A DNA stretch of 64,000 bases from Burkholderiaceae bacterium. Lineage in GTDB: Bacteria > Pseudomonadota > Gammaproteobacteria > Burkholderiales > Burkholderiaceae_C. Each line of letters begins with the position of its first letter. The first letter of the stretch is position 1. Position numbers and translations under genes: made by a program. The stretch covers positions 310,001 to 374,000 of the forward strand of contig JACKLJ010000003.1 in the NCBI GenBank assembly GCA_024235955.1, written 5' to 3'. The notes beneath the pieces are model-generated. The model did no database searches. It was not told the origin of the DNA and saw nothing but the letters and a program-made list of their open reading frames with translations. Of this stretch, positions 1 to 8,803 are shown piece after piece.

Positions 1-1843
1 CCCGCTGAGGCGCACCGGCCCCAAGGGCAGCGGCCGCTTCGAGCCCGTGGGCTGGGACGAGGCGCTAGCCGACATCGCCGCCCGCCTGGCGGCCATCGCC
101 GGGCGCGATGCCCAGGCCATCCTGCCCTACAGCTACGCCGGCACCATGGGCCTGGTGCAGGGCGAATCGATGGACCGGCGCTTCTTCCACCGCCTCGGCG
201 CCAGCCTGCTGGACCGCACCATCTGCTCCACCGCCGGCGGCACCGCACTGGCCTATACGCTGGGCGGCAAGCTGGGCATGAAGGTGGAGTTCTTCGCCGA
301 GGCCCGGCTGATCCTGATCTGGGGCAGCAATTCGATTGCCAGCAACCTGCATTTCTGGCGGCTGGCCCAGCAGGCCCGGCGCGAGGGTGCGCGGCTGGTG
401 TGCATCGACCCGCGCCGCACCGACACCGCCGACAAGTGCGACGAGCACATCCAGCTGCTGCCCGGCACCGACGCCGCGCTGGCGCTGGCCCTGATGCACG
501 AGCTGATCGCCCACGACTGGCTGGACCACGATTACATCGAGCGCCATACGCTGGGCTGGCCGGCGCTGAAAGAGCGCGCCCAGCTATGGAATCCGGAGCG
601 CGCCGCGGCCGTCTGCGGCGTGCCGGCGCAGCAGATCCGCGATCTGGCGCGGGCGTACGGCACCACGCGGCCGGCCGCCATTCGCCTGAACTACGGCATG
701 CAGCGCGTGCACGGCGGCGGCAACGCGGTGCGCGCCATCGCCTGCCTGCCGGCGCTCACCGGCGCCTGGCGGCACCGTGCCGGTGGCGTGCTGCTTTCCA
801 GCGGCGGGCATTTCCCGGTGGACCGCGCCACGCTGCAGCGGCCGGACCTGCTGGCCGGCCGCGCGCCGCGCACCATCAACATGGTGCAGATTGGCGACGC
901 GCTGCTGCACCCGGGCGGCGGTGACTTCGGCCCCAGGCTGGAGGCGCTGGTGGTCTACAACAGCAACCCGGTGGCGGTGGCGCCGGAGTCCGGCAAGGTG
1001 GTGCAGGGCTTCGCGCGCGAGGATCTGTTCACCGTGGTGCTGGAGCACTTCATGACCGACACCGCCGACCACGCCGACTACGTGCTGCCCGCCACCACCC
1101 AGCTCGAGCACTGGGACATCCACGCCGCCTACGGCCACACCGACGTGCTGCTCAACCGCCCGGCCATCGAGCCGCCGGGCCAGGCGCGCTCCAACGCCGC
1201 CGTCTTCCGCGAGCTGGCGGCGCGCATGGGCTTCGACGAACCTTGTTTCGCCGACAGCGACGAAGCGCTCTGCCGCCAGGCCTACGGCGACGCCGTGAAG
1301 TGGGACGAGCTGCTGGCCCACGGTTTCGCCAGCCTGCCGGTGCCGGACGCGCCTTTCGCCGAAGGCGGCTTTCCAACGCCCAGCGGCCGCTGCGAGTTCC
1401 ACAGCGCCGCCCTGGCCGCCCAAGGCCAGGACGGCCTGCCCGACCACGTGCCCAATTACGAGCTGCCAGTGCCGGGCGGCCGCTACCCGCTGGCCATGAT
1501 CTCGCCGCCGGCGCGCAACTTCCTCAACAGCAGCTTCGTCAATGTGCAGAGCCTGCGCGACATGGAGGGCGAGCCGCTGCTGGAAATCCACCCGCAGGAC
1601 GCCGCGGCTCGCGGCATCGCCAGCGGCGACGTGGTGCGCGTGTTCAACGACCGCGGCAGCTACCGCGTGAAGGCCGAGGTCTGCACCCGCGCCCGCCCCG
1701 GCGTCGTCAACGGCCTGGGCATCTGGTGGCGCAAGTTCGGACTGGCCGGCACCAACGTCAACGAACTCACCAGCCAGAAGCTGACCGACATGGGCCGCGG
1801 GCCGGTGTTCTACGACTGCGTGGTGGAGGTGGCGGCGGCGTGA
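1..1843 (+). CDS. Molybdopterin oxidoreductase (5' partial)
   Basis: This is the C-terminal ~610 residues of a molybdopterin-dependent oxidoreductase of the formate dehydrogenase/BisC type. The frame is open from base 2 and the start lies outside the window, so the usual N-terminal Fe-S/Cys region (about 70-80 residues) is not visible. What can be seen is the conserved entry (GPKGSGRFEPVGWDEAL), the cofactor-binding middle part (IWGSNS, CIDPRRT, YNSNPVAVAP) and the C-terminal molydopterin dinucleotide-binding barrel (PPARNFLNSSF, GDVVRVFNDRG). The family transfers electrons or oxygen at a Mo-bis-MGD centre; the substrate cannot be read from sequence. It overlaps the next gene by 4 bases, so the two are probably cotranscribed. 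The family is sure, the substrate is unknown. Confidence 0.9.
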   Translation, partial: PLRRTGPKGSGRFEPVGWDEALADIAARLAAIAGRDAQAILPYSYAGTMGLVQGESMDRRFFHRLGASLLDRTICSTAGGTALAYTLGGKLGMKVEFFAEARLILIWGSNSIASNLHFWRLAQQARREGARLVCIDPRRTDTADKCDEHIQLLPGTDAALALALMHELIAHDWLDHDYIERHTLGWPALKERAQLWNPERAAAVCGVPAQQIRDLARAYGTTRPAAIRLNYGMQRVHGGGNAVRAIACLPALTGAWRHRAGGVLLSSGGHFPVDRATLQRPDLLAGRAPRTINMVQIGDALLHPGGGDFGPRLEALVVYNSNPVAVAPESGKVVQGFAREDLFTVVLEHFMTDTADHADYVLPATTQLEHWDIHAAYGHTDVLLNRPAIEPPGQARSNAAVFRELAARMGFDEPCFADSDEALCRQAYGDAVKWDELLAHGFASLPVPDAPFAEGGFPTPSGRCEFHSAALAAQGQDGLPDHVPNYELPVPGGRYPLAMISPPARNFLNSSFVNVQSLRDMEGEPLLEIHPQDAAARGIASGDVVRVFNDRGSYRVKAEVCTRARPGVVNGLGIWWRKFGLAGTNVNELTSQKLTDMGRGPVFYDCVVEVAAA

Positions 1844-3033
1844 GCGGGGGATGGTTCGCGGCCCGGCCGCGCGCGAGGGTGGTGGCGCGCCTGGGCGTGC
1901 TGGTGCTGGGCTCGGGGCTGATGGCCGGCGGGCTCACGGGCTGTTCCACCGCCGCGTACTACTGGCAGTCCGCCATCGGCCACCTGAACCTGATGGCTGC
2001 GGCGCGGCCGGTCGACGACTGGCTGGCCGACCCGGCCACGCCGGCGCCGCTGCGCGAGCGGCTGGCGCTGGCGCGGCGCATCCGTGACTTCGCGGTGAGC
2101 GAGCTGCACGAGCCCGACAACGCCAGCTACCACCGCTACGCCGACCTGCACCGCCGCGCGGCGGTGTGGAGCGTGACGGCGGCGCCGGCCGATTCGCTCA
2201 AGCTCAAGACCTGGTGCTACCCGGTGATCGGCTGCGCCGGCTACCGCGGCTACTACGACGAGCAGGCGGCCGACCGCTTCGCCGCCGGCCTGCGCAGCGA
2301 GGACGGGCTGGAGACCTACGTCTACGGCGTGCCCGCCTATTCCACGCTGGGCTGGATGAACTGGGCCGGGGGCGATCCGCTGCTGTCCACCTTCATCCGC
2401 TACCCGGAGGGCGAACTGGCGCGCATGGTTTTCCACGAACTGGCGCACCAGATCGTCTACGTGAAGGACGACACCCAGTTCAACGAATCCTTCGCCACCG
2501 CCGTCGAACGCCTGGGCGTGGCGCGCTGGCTGGCCGAGAAGGCCGACGCCAGGGCACGTGCCGACTACGCCGCCTTCGACGCCCGCCGTCGCGCGTTCCG
2601 CCAGCTCACCCTGCAGACGCGCCGCGAGCTGGAGGCGGTTTATGAAGGAAATCAGGCTACAGCCCTTTATGGACGGGCGCAGACAGCTACAAAATCAGAA
2701 GTGATGCAGCGCTTCCGGGAGCGTTACGACCAGCTCAAGGCGCGCTGGGCGGCCGAGGGCACGCCCTTCAACGGCTACGACCGCTGGGTCGCACAGGCCA
2801 ACAATGCCAGCTTCGGCATCCAGGCTGCCTACGACGAGTGGGTGCCGGCCTTCGAAGATCTGTTCCGCCAGGAAGGCGGGAACTGGCCCCGCTTCTACGC
2901 CACGGTGAAGGCGCTGGCCGGCCAGCCCAGGCCCGAGCGCGACGCGCGCCTGGGCGCGCTGCTTGCCGCCAGCCAGCAATCTGAAGGAGAATCGTTACAC
3001 GTAACACAAAAGGATACGAATGAGCGGCGTTGA
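1840..3033 (+). CDS. Putative zinc aminopeptidase, lipoprotein (COG4324-type)
   Basis: A 397-residue predicted aminopeptidase. The GTG start at 1840 overlaps the upstream TGA (GTGA) and gives a lipoprotein signal: Arg-rich N-terminus, a hydrophobic stretch, then the lipobox LTGC around residue 34. A longer upstream frame exists but would run antiparallel to coding evidence in the molybdoenzyme. The zinc-protease motif FHELAHQ is followed about 15 residues later by NESFA, giving the HExxH...E arrangement of this family. A copy of the 55-bp dispersed repeat lies in frame at 2648-2700 and encodes roughly YEGNQATALYGRAQTATKS. The 3' end overlaps the diguanylate cyclase start by 14 bases. The peptidase assignment rests on motif and family resemblance; activity and substrate are inferred. 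Confidence 0.82.
   Translation: MSGGWFAARPRARVVARLGVLVLGSGLMAGGLTGCSTAAYYWQSAIGHLNLMAAARPVDDWLADPATPAPLRERLALARRIRDFAVSELHEPDNASYHRYADLHRRAAVWSVTAAPADSLKLKTWCYPVIGCAGYRGYYDEQAADRFAAGLRSEDGLETYVYGVPAYSTLGWMNWAGGDPLLSTFIRYPEGELARMVFHELAHQIVYVKDDTQFNESFATAVERLGVARWLAEKADARARADYAAFDARRRAFRQLTLQTRRELEAVYEGNQATALYGRAQTATKSEVMQRFRERYDQLKARWAAEGTPFNGYDRWVAQANNASFGIQAAYDEWVPAFEDLFRQEGGNWPRFYATVKALAGQPRPERDARLGALLAASQQSEGESLHVTQKDTNERR
2648..2700 (+). repeat. Dispersed repeat R1, copy 1 (inside a CDS)
   Basis: Copy of the ~55-bp element with the core GGGCGCAGACAGCTA, preceded by the ATCAGGCTACAGCCCTTT block seen in the other copies. It lies wholly inside the aminopeptidase-like gene and keeps the frame open. 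The composition is visibly lower in GC than the flanking codons. Confidence 0.75.
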
Positions 3034-3961
3034 CGATTTGCTCGATTCCAACAGCGCGGTGTACCGGACGCTGCTGGAATCCACCCTGGCGATCCCGTGG
3101 AAGATCGACTGGGCCACCATGAAGTTCGCCTACATCGGCCCGCAGATCGAACCACTGCTGGGCTGGGAGCGGGACAGCTGGATCTCCGCCGACGACTGGG
3201 CGACGCGCATCCACGCCGACGACCGCGAGCACGTGGTGAACTTCTGCATCTCGCAATCGAAGGCGGGCGTGGACCACGAGGCCGACTACCGCGCGCTCAC
3301 CAGGGACAACGGCTACGTCTGGATTCGCGACGTGGTGCACGTGGTGCGCGACGACAAGGGCGAGGTGGAGGCGCTGGTCGGCTTCATGTTCGACATCAGC
3401 GAGCGCAAGAAGACCGAGGCGAGGCTGCTGAGCCTGCAGAAGGAACTGGAGGCGCTTTCCTTCAAGGACGGGCTCACCGGCGCCGCCAACCGCCGCATGT
3501 TCGACGCCCGGCTCGACCAGGAATGGAAGAACGCGGCGCGCAGCGGGCAGCCGCTGTCGGTGATCCTGCTGGACATCGACTACTTCAAGCAGTACAACGA
3601 TTTCTACGGCCACATCCGCGCCGACGAGCGCCTGACGCAGGTGGCCCAGACGCTGATGCTCGCCACCGGGCGCCCCGGCGACCTGGTGGCGCGCTTCGGT
3701 GGCGAGGAGTTCGTGCTGCTGCTGCCCGAAACCGGTGCCGCCACCGCGCGCGAGATCGCCGAGTGTTGCCAGCGAATGATCGGCAACATGGGCATCCCGC
3801 ATGAAAAATCGCCCATCTCGCCCTCGCTGACGGTGAGCATGGGCGTGGGCACCGCCACGCCGTTGGCGCAGACGGACGCCATGGATTTCATGCACAGCGT
3901 GGACCAGCTGCTGTACGCAGCCAAGCAGAACGGCCGCAACCGCATCGAAGCGATGCCGTGA
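3020..3961 (+). CDS. PAS-GGEEF diguanylate cyclase
   Basis: A 313-residue protein with an N-terminal PAS/PAC sensor (about residues 12-135; FMFDISERKK closes the PAC motif) and a C-terminal GGDEF domain (about 145-310). The active-site loop is FGGEEF, so it should condense two GTP to c-di-GMP. The product-inhibition I-site RxxD (RPGD) lies five residues upstream, so feedback control is likely intact. There is no membrane segment and it should be cytosolic. ATG 3020 is chosen because AGGA lies at 3011-3014 and the PAS domain starts soon after. It overlaps the peptidase gene by 14 bases. The stimulus sensed by the PAS domain is not evident. Confidence 0.93.
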   Translation: MSGVDDLLDSNSAVYRTLLESTLAIPWKIDWATMKFAYIGPQIEPLLGWERDSWISADDWATRIHADDREHVVNFCISQSKAGVDHEADYRALTRDNGYVWIRDVVHVVRDDKGEVEALVGFMFDISERKKTEARLLSLQKELEALSFKDGLTGAANRRMFDARLDQEWKNAARSGQPLSVILLDIDYFKQYNDFYGHIRADERLTQVAQTLMLATGRPGDLVARFGGEEFVLLLPETGAATAREIAECCQRMIGNMGIPHEKSPISPSLTVSMGVGTATPLAQTDAMDFMHSVDQLLYAAKQNGRNRIEAMP

Positions 3962-3993
3962 CCGCCGCCGGCAGCGCGGCGGGCGCGTGAGAC

Positions 3994-4251
3994 TCAGCCG
4001 CGCAGCGATTCGATCAGGTCGATGTACTGCTGCATCGCCTCGTCCGCCGAGCTGCCTTCCAGCTTGTTCCAGGCGTCCCACTTGGCGCGCGCCACGATGT
4101 CGGTGAAGCCGGGCTTGTCGCCCTCGTTGTCGCCTTCGGTGGCCTGCTTGTAGAGCGCATAGATCTTCAGCAGCGTGGGGTTGTCGGGCCGCTCGCTCAG
4201 GGTCTTGGAGTTGGCGACGGCTTCTTCGAAGCGGGATTTCAGGTCGGACAT
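3994..4251 (-). CDS. Acyl-CoA-binding protein
   Basis: An 85-residue four-helix acyl-CoA-binding protein. The ACBP signature is present: YALYKQATEGD in helix 2 and KWDAWNKLEG near helix 3, with the conserved Tyr and Lys that contact CoA. The family binds long-chain acyl-CoA and buffers the cytosolic pool. The length equals the family norm. It is the last gene of a minus-strand run (phasin, DUF3108, TetR, TPR, ACBP) and converges on the diguanylate cyclase. The 32-base gap between them carries a GC-rich stem (CCGCCG/CGGCGG) without a T-run. Confidence 0.93.
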   Translation of the reverse strand: MSDLKSRFEEAVANSKTLSERPDNPTLLKIYALYKQATEGDNEGDKPGFTDIVARAKWDAWNKLEGSSADEAMQQYIDLIESLRG

Positions 4252-4290
4252 GGGCTATTCCCGGAGGTTGGTAATGGGGCGCGGGCGGAG

Positions 4291-5076
4291 CTAGAGGGTC
4301 AGGCCGGCGCGGGCCAGCTCGATCCACAGGCGCTCGCTGGCGTCGCGCGGGGTCAGGGCGGCGGCCTGCTGGTAGAGGCGCTCGGCTTCTTCCACCCGCG
4401 TGGGGCCTTCCAGCATCAGCAGCGCGTGGGCGGTTTCCACCAGCACCACCGGCGCGCCGGGCGCCAGCTGGGCGGCTTCGTTGAGGTGGTTCAGGGCCAG
4501 GTCGGGCCGGGCGCTGTAGGTGATGGCGCCCACCAGCGTGCCGACCTTGTCGATGATCTCGGCGTGGAACCCGCCCAGTGCCAGGTGGCCGAAGGCGTGG
4601 CCGGGCTCCAGGGCCACGGTCTTTTCCAGCGCCTGCTGCACCTGCTGGCCCAGGCCCTGCGCCAGCGCGCGCGCCACGGTGATGCCCTGGCTGTAGCGGC
4701 TGAGCGCGTAACCGGTCCAGAACCAGGCGTTGGCCGATTCGGGCATGAGCGCGGCGTGCCGCTGCGCGCGTTCGTGGATGCGGCGGTACAGATCGAGCCG
4801 GACTTTCTCGTGCGGCTCGATCAGCGTGGCGTAGGCGGCGGTGGCGCGGTTGGCCACGGCCCAGCCCTCGGGGCCGGCGGCTTCACCCCCGGCGGCCGCA
4901 CCGGCGAAGTCGCCGTTGTGGAAGCGTACCCAGGCATCGAGCACGCCTGCGTTGGCGGGCCAGGGCTCGGCATCCAGCGTGTGCAGCCCGGCCCAGGCGG
5001 CGCGCAGCGCGTCGGCGTCGAACGAGGGCGCCGGTGCGTAGGGAAATGGGAGCCAGTCGGTGGTCAAGCGATGCAA
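4291..5076 (-). CDS. TPR-like hypothetical protein
   Basis: A 261-residue soluble helical protein with degenerate tetratricopeptide-like repeats (for example ANAWFWTGYALSRY, GHAFGHLALGGFH, APVVLVETAHALLML). Function is unknown. No ATG exists near the start: the first usable codon is TTG at 5076, one codon (GCA) after the TAG stop of the TetR gene and in the same frame. Translation is therefore either restarted by coupling or, less likely, reached by read-through. It lies between a TetR regulator and an acyl-CoA-binding protein, which suggests a lipid-related role by context only. Confidence 0.7.
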   Translation of the reverse strand: MHRLTTDWLPFPYAPAPSFDADALRAAWAGLHTLDAEPWPANAGVLDAWVRFHNGDFAGAAAGGEAAGPEGWAVANRATAAYATLIEPHEKVRLDLYRRIHERAQRHAALMPESANAWFWTGYALSRYSQGITVARALAQGLGQQVQQALEKTVALEPGHAFGHLALGGFHAEIIDKVGTLVGAITYSARPDLALNHLNEAAQLAPGAPVVLVETAHALLMLEGPTRVEEAERLYQQAAALTPRDASERLWIELARAGLTL

Positions 5077-5079
5077 TGC

Positions 5080-5745
5080 CTAAGTCGTGGTTACATCATA
5101 GGCCGCCAGCAAGGCCTGCAGGTGGGCGCGCGGCCCCGGGTCCAGGTAGGGGACCAGCAGTCCCAGCCCGTGCCAGGCACCGCGCAGCAGCGCGCCTTCG
5201 GCGTTCTGAGGCTCCAGCGCCTGGCGCGGGTTGAGCACGTACTCGTAGCTCAGCCACCAGGTCAGCAGCACCACCAGGTTGGCGGCCAGCGCATCGCGTG
5301 CGCGCTCGTCCGCGGGCGCCACGCCACTGCCGGCCGTGAGGTGGTCGACCAGCATGCCCAGCGCCTGCTTCTTGCGCCGCAGGATGGCGGGGAAGTGCGT
5401 TTCCAGCCTGCGGTTGCGCGACAGCAGGTGGTTCAGGTCGCGGTACAGGAATCGGTACTGCCAGATCAGTTCCAGCAGCGTGTGCAGGAAGAACCAGGCG
5501 TCTTCCACGTCGCGCACGTCGCCGGAGGCGGGCAGCAGCACGGACAGCGCGTTCTCGTAGCGGTCGAACAGCGCGTTGACCAGTTCGTCCTTGGACGGGT
5601 AGTGGTAGTACAGGTTGCCCGGGCTGATGTTCAGCTCGGCCGAGATCTGCGTGGTCGAGACGTTGGGCTCCCCGAAGCGGTTGAACAGCGCCAGCGTGGT
5701 TTCGGCGATGCGTTCGGCGGTGCGGCGGGGAGCCTTGCGGGTCAT
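5080..5745 (-). CDS. TetR-family transcriptional regulator
   Basis: A 221-residue regulator. The N-terminal helix-turn-helix is clear: RIAETTLALFNRFGEPNVST, then ISAELNISPGNLYYHYPSKDELV (residues about 10-60). The remainder is a helical ligand-binding/dimerisation domain with no assignable ligand. ATG 5745 overlaps the stop of the DUF3108 gene (ATGA), and the TPR frame follows immediately after its TAG stop, so translational coupling in an operon is likely. Such regulators in Comamonadaceae often sit next to fatty-acid or PHA genes, which fits the phasin and ACBP neighbours. The target is inferred only from context. Confidence 0.9.
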   Translation of the reverse strand: MTRKAPRRTAERIAETTLALFNRFGEPNVSTTQISAELNISPGNLYYHYPSKDELVNALFDRYENALSVLLPASGDVRDVEDAWFFLHTLLELIWQYRFLYRDLNHLLSRNRRLETHFPAILRRKKQALGMLVDHLTAGSGVAPADERARDALAANLVVLLTWWLSYEYVLNPRQALEPQNAEGALLRGAWHGLGLLVPYLDPGPRAHLQALLAAYDVTTT

Positions 5746-6953
5746 GGCTTGCCGTTCGGGGGCGGGGGGGCCGTGCGGTTGAGGTTGGCAGTATCCACCA
5801 CCTGGTCGAGCACGTCACCATTGGGCCAGGTGAGGCGCATGCGCGCCGGCAGGTAGTCCAGCGCGGCGGCCAGCCAGAGTTCGATCTTGGGCGCGTTGCC
5901 GCTGTCCTCGCCCAGGGGCACGTGGGTCAGCTTGAGCGCCTGCACCGGCGTGCCGCGCAGCGTGCCGGCGGGTTCTTCGGCCTCGACGAACCAGCGCCAC
6001 GGACGCACCGCGCCCGCGCTGGCCAAGGGCATTTCGAAGGTCTTGCCCGGCTGGAAGGCCTTGGGGTCGCCGGCCACCCAGGAACCCAGTTGCACCAGGG
6101 CGCTCAGGGCATCCTGCGTGCCGGCCTGCAGGGTCGCTGCCGGCGCCGGCGGCGCGAACTGCACGGTGCGCGCCGCGTAGTCGAAGCGGGCCGGACTCGC
6201 CCCGCCGGCGCGCGGACCGGCTTGCAACGGCACCAGTCCCTGGCTCGCCAGCAGGCCGGCGGAGCCCAGTCGCGCCGGCGCCAGCGCGGGCGCGGGGGAA
6301 TCCCAGTCGGCTTCGTACTGCGTGTCGTTGCGGCGCCAGCTGAGCGTGGAGCCCGCCGCCACCGGCTTGCCCGCCAGGGTGCCGGTGGCGCGGTAGCCCA
6401 GGGTGGCGCCGCGCGGCACCGTGGCCGGCGGCGCGTCGCCCTTGAGGCCGAAGGCGCGCGCCTCTGTTGCGGCGGTGTCGTCCAGGAGCGGCTGGTCCGG
6501 GGTGCTGGCGCGGCCGCCGCCGAAGTCGGCGATCGGGGCTGCGTCCAGCAGCGAGGCGAAGGGGCTGGTAGAGCCGCCTTCGACGCCACGCGCGGTCTGG
6601 GGCGGTGCGCTGGGCGGGGTGGGATTGGCCTGCGACGGCGCGGGTTTGGCCGGCCTGGGCTTGGGTTTGGGCGTGGGCCGCGGGGCAGGCTTCGGCGGTG
6701 AGGGTGGTGCCGGGGTCTGGGGTTGCGCCTGGGTTTCGGGCGCGGCCGGCGCGGGCTGCGGCGCGGCGGCGATCAAACGGGTGCTCATCGAGCCGAGGGC
6801 CGATCCGGCGCGAAGCTGCTGGGTCAGGCCGTACCAGCCCAGCAGCAGCGCCGCGTGCAGCGCGACGGCCAGCACCACCGCCAGCGCGAGCGCACCCGGC
6901 CGGGCACGCTGTGCCGGCAGGCTTTCTGGCATGGGCAGGGAGGCGTTCGACAT
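5742..6953 (-). CDS. DUF3108 protein with TonB-like N-terminus
   Basis: A 403-residue envelope protein. Residues ~20-45 form one transmembrane helix (LALAVVLAVALHAALLLGWY). This is followed by a long Pro/Lys/Ala linker (about 65-120, with KPAPRPTPKPKPRPAKPAP) resembling the periplasm-spanning part of TonB. The C-terminal ~230 residues match the DUF3108 type (GYRATGTLAGKPVAAGSTLSW; KTFEMPLASAG; WLAAALDYLPARMRLTW). DUF3108 domains are predicted beta-rich periplasmic or outer-membrane modules of unknown role. There are no cysteines for lipidation. It is cotranscribed with the TetR gene (4-base overlap). The TonB likeness is in architecture, not in a recognisable TonB C-terminal domain. Confidence 0.8.
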   Translation of the reverse strand: MSNASLPMPESLPAQRARPGALALAVVLAVALHAALLLGWYGLTQQLRAGSALGSMSTRLIAAAPQPAPAAPETQAQPQTPAPPSPPKPAPRPTPKPKPRPAKPAPSQANPTPPSAPPQTARGVEGGSTSPFASLLDAAPIADFGGGRASTPDQPLLDDTAATEARAFGLKGDAPPATVPRGATLGYRATGTLAGKPVAAGSTLSWRRNDTQYEADWDSPAPALAPARLGSAGLLASQGLVPLQAGPRAGGASPARFDYAARTVQFAPPAPAATLQAGTQDALSALVQLGSWVAGDPKAFQPGKTFEMPLASAGAVRPWRWFVEAEEPAGTLRGTPVQALKLTHVPLGEDSGNAPKIELWLAAALDYLPARMRLTWPNGDVLDQVVDTANLNRTAPPPPNGKP

Positions 6954-7012
6954 GTCGACGTGCGGGCGACCGCCAGCGAGCGCGGCTGTCGCCAGCGCCG
7001 GGCTGTGGTGAC

Positions 7013-7483
7013 TCAGCCGCGTTTGGCGGCGGCGCGCGGACGGGCCTTGGCTGGCGCAGGTTCGTCGGCGCCGGTCTTGGCGGCCAGCGCCTGCTCCAGC
7101 GCGGCGACGCGCGCTTCCAGGCGCGCGACGGCGTCAGTGTCGGGCATGCCCAGGCTGGCGAGCGCGCGCGCCACCCGCTGCTCGAAGATGCCTTCCAGCG
7201 CGTTCCAGCGCCCCGCGGCAGCCGGCGCTGCGCTGGCGGCCAGGGCTTCGGCGCGCTGGGTGACTTCGGCGATCTGTTCGCGCGCCTGGCTCTGCCAGTC
7301 CAGGCCCTGTTTCACCAGCGCGTCGAAGGCCTTGCTGCCTTCGGCCTGCGCGCGCGCCATCGCGCCCAGACCAGCCAGCCAGATATTCTGGGACTGCTCG
7401 GCACCGGGCCCGGTCGCTGGCGGCTGCGAAGCGGTGGGTGCGGCGGTGGATGCCTCGGGGGTATTGCGTGATCGGGTGGCCAT
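7013..7483 (-). CDS. Phasin-family PHA granule-associated protein
   Basis: A 156-residue protein of the PhaI/PhaF-type phasin family. A disordered N-terminus is followed by an amphipathic helix region (NIWLAGLGAMARAQAEGSKAFDALVKQG, here abbreviated in two parts: NIWLAGLGAMARAQ and GSKAFDALVKQG). A coiled coil (ARLEARVAALEQALAAK) precedes a short Ala/Lys/Arg tail (KARPRAAAKRG) similar to the DNA-binding tails of PhaF. The family coats polyhydroxyalkanoate granules and can link them to the nucleoid. A sigma-70-like promoter can be seen upstream. It may lead the operon that continues into the DUF3108 gene 59 bases downstream. Confidence 0.85.
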   Translation of the reverse strand: MATRSRNTPEASTAAPTASQPPATGPGAEQSQNIWLAGLGAMARAQAEGSKAFDALVKQGLDWQSQAREQIAEVTQRAEALAASAAPAAAGRWNALEGIFEQRVARALASLGMPDTDAVARLEARVAALEQALAAKTGADEPAPAKARPRAAAKRG

Positions 7484-7732
7484 GGGCAGGGGTTCAGGGC
7501 ACAGCGGGAAGGAGAAGGCATCATTGTCGCCGCTCGGAGGCGTGGCTCCAAGCGCGGGGACTCACAATCGGGTATCCCGGCCTCCCGACCATGGCCGCAA
7601 CCCGACGAATGAAATAATCCGGGTTTTGTTGTCGGGGATGCGGCATCTTGGTCATAGCGGGCCTGGGCCGCATCCGATCCGCCGGCTGCCTTTTCGTTCT
7701 TTCGTTCGTTTTTTATCTCTCAGGCCCAACCC
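7484..7732. other. Divergent intergenic region phasin / rfbB
   Basis: A 249-base divergent region. The phasin-proximal half holds the promoter above. The rfbB-proximal half ends in a pyrimidine-rich leader (CGTTCTTTCGTTCG type repeats at about 7693-7720). No convincing Shine-Dalgarno sequence precedes rfbB ATG 7733. I see no gene here. Confidence 0.5.
7523..7551 (-). promoter_or_regulatory. Candidate sigma-70 promoter for the phasin gene
   Basis: Read on the minus strand, TTGGAG (7551-7546) and GACAAT (7528-7523) are separated by 17 bases. The -10 box lies about 40 bases upstream of the phasin start. This is a motif match only. Confidence 0.45.
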
Positions 7733-8803
7733 ATGATCCTCGTCACCGGCGGCGCCGGCTTCATCGGCAGCAACTTCGTGCTCGACTGGCTGGCCGAAGG
7801 CGCAGAGCCCGTGGTCAACCTCGACAAGCTCACCTACGCCGGCAACCTGGCCAACCTGGCGCCGCTGAAGGGCGATGCGCGCCACGTGTTCGTGCAGGGC
7901 GACATCGGCGACGCCGCGCTGGTGGACCGCTTGCTGGCCGGGCACCGGCCGCGCGCCGTGGTCAACTTTGCCGCCGAGAGCCATGTGGACCGCTCCATTC
8001 ATGGCGCCGAGGACTTCATCGCCACCAACGTGGTCGGCACCTTCCGCCTGTTGGAGGCTGTGCGGGGCTATTGGGGCGGCCTGCCCGAGGCCGAGCGGGC
8101 CGCGTTCCGCTTCCTGCATGTGTCCACCGACGAGGTCTACGGCTCGCTGGCGCCCGATGCGCCGGCCTTCACCGAGGACCATGTGTTCGAGCCCAACAGC
8201 CCCTACAGCGCCAGCAAGGCCGCCAGCGACCACCTGGTGCGCGCCTGGCACCACACGCACGGCCTGCCGGTGCTGACGACCAACTGTTCCAACAATTACG
8301 GGCCCTTGCACTTCCCCGAGAAGCTGATCCCGCTGATGATCGTCAACGCGCTGGCCGGCAAGCCGCTGCCGGTGTACGGCGACGGCCAGCAGGTGCGCGA
8401 CTGGCTGTACGTGAAGGACCACTGCAGCGCCATCCGCCGCGTGCTGGCGGCCGGCCGTGTGGGCGAGACCTACAACGTTGGGGGCTGGAACGAGAAGACC
8501 AACCTGGCCATCGTCCACACCATCTGTGATCTGCTCGACGAGCTTTCACCGCGTACCGACGGCCAGAGCTACCGCAGCCAGATCACGCACGTGACGGATC
8601 GCCCGGGCCACGACCGCCGCTACGCCATCGACGCACGCAAGCTGGAGCGCGAGCTGGGCTGGCGCCCGGCCGAGACCTTCGAGACCGGCATTCGCAAGAC
8701 GGTGGCCTGGTACCTTGCCAACCCCGATTGGGTGCAGGGCGTGCAGAGCGGCGCCTACCGCGACTGGGTGGCCGCGCAGTACGGCGCCACGTCCGCCGCA
8801 TGA
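7733..8803 (+). CDS. rfbB: dTDP-glucose 4,6-dehydratase
   Basis: A 356-residue extended short-chain dehydrogenase. It shows the NAD-binding [12 protein letters not shown] at the N-terminus, the catalytic STDEVYG (Thr-Asp-Glu) near residue 135 and YSASKAASD (Tyr-x3-Lys) near 160. It converts dTDP-glucose to dTDP-4-keto-6-deoxyglucose, the second step of dTDP-L-rhamnose synthesis. Length is typical. It is the first gene of rfbBDAC and overlaps rfbD by 4 bases (ATGA). The product should feed the surface-polysaccharide glycosyltransferases found in this window. Confidence 0.97.
   Translation: MILVTGGAGFIGSNFVLDWLAEGAEPVVNLDKLTYAGNLANLAPLKGDARHVFVQGDIGDAALVDRLLAGHRPRAVVNFAAESHVDRSIHGAEDFIATNVVGTFRLLEAVRGYWGGLPEAERAAFRFLHVSTDEVYGSLAPDAPAFTEDHVFEPNSPYSASKAASDHLVRAWHHTHGLPVLTTNCSNNYGPLHFPEKLIPLMIVNALAGKPLPVYGDGQQVRDWLYVKDHCSAIRRVLAAGRVGETYNVGGWNEKTNLAIVHTICDLLDELSPRTDGQSYRSQITHVTDRPGHDRRYAIDARKLERELGWRPAETFETGIRKTVAWYLANPDWVQGVQSGAYRDWVAAQYGATSAA

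Noticed and set aside
2994..3005. Palindrome GTTACACGTAAC before the diguanylate cyclase
   Set aside because: It is inside the end of the upstream gene and has no second copy; it could be chance.
3962..3993. Terminator between the diguanylate cyclase and ACBP genes
   Set aside because: A GC stem is present but there is no T-run; evidence is too weak for a terminator call.
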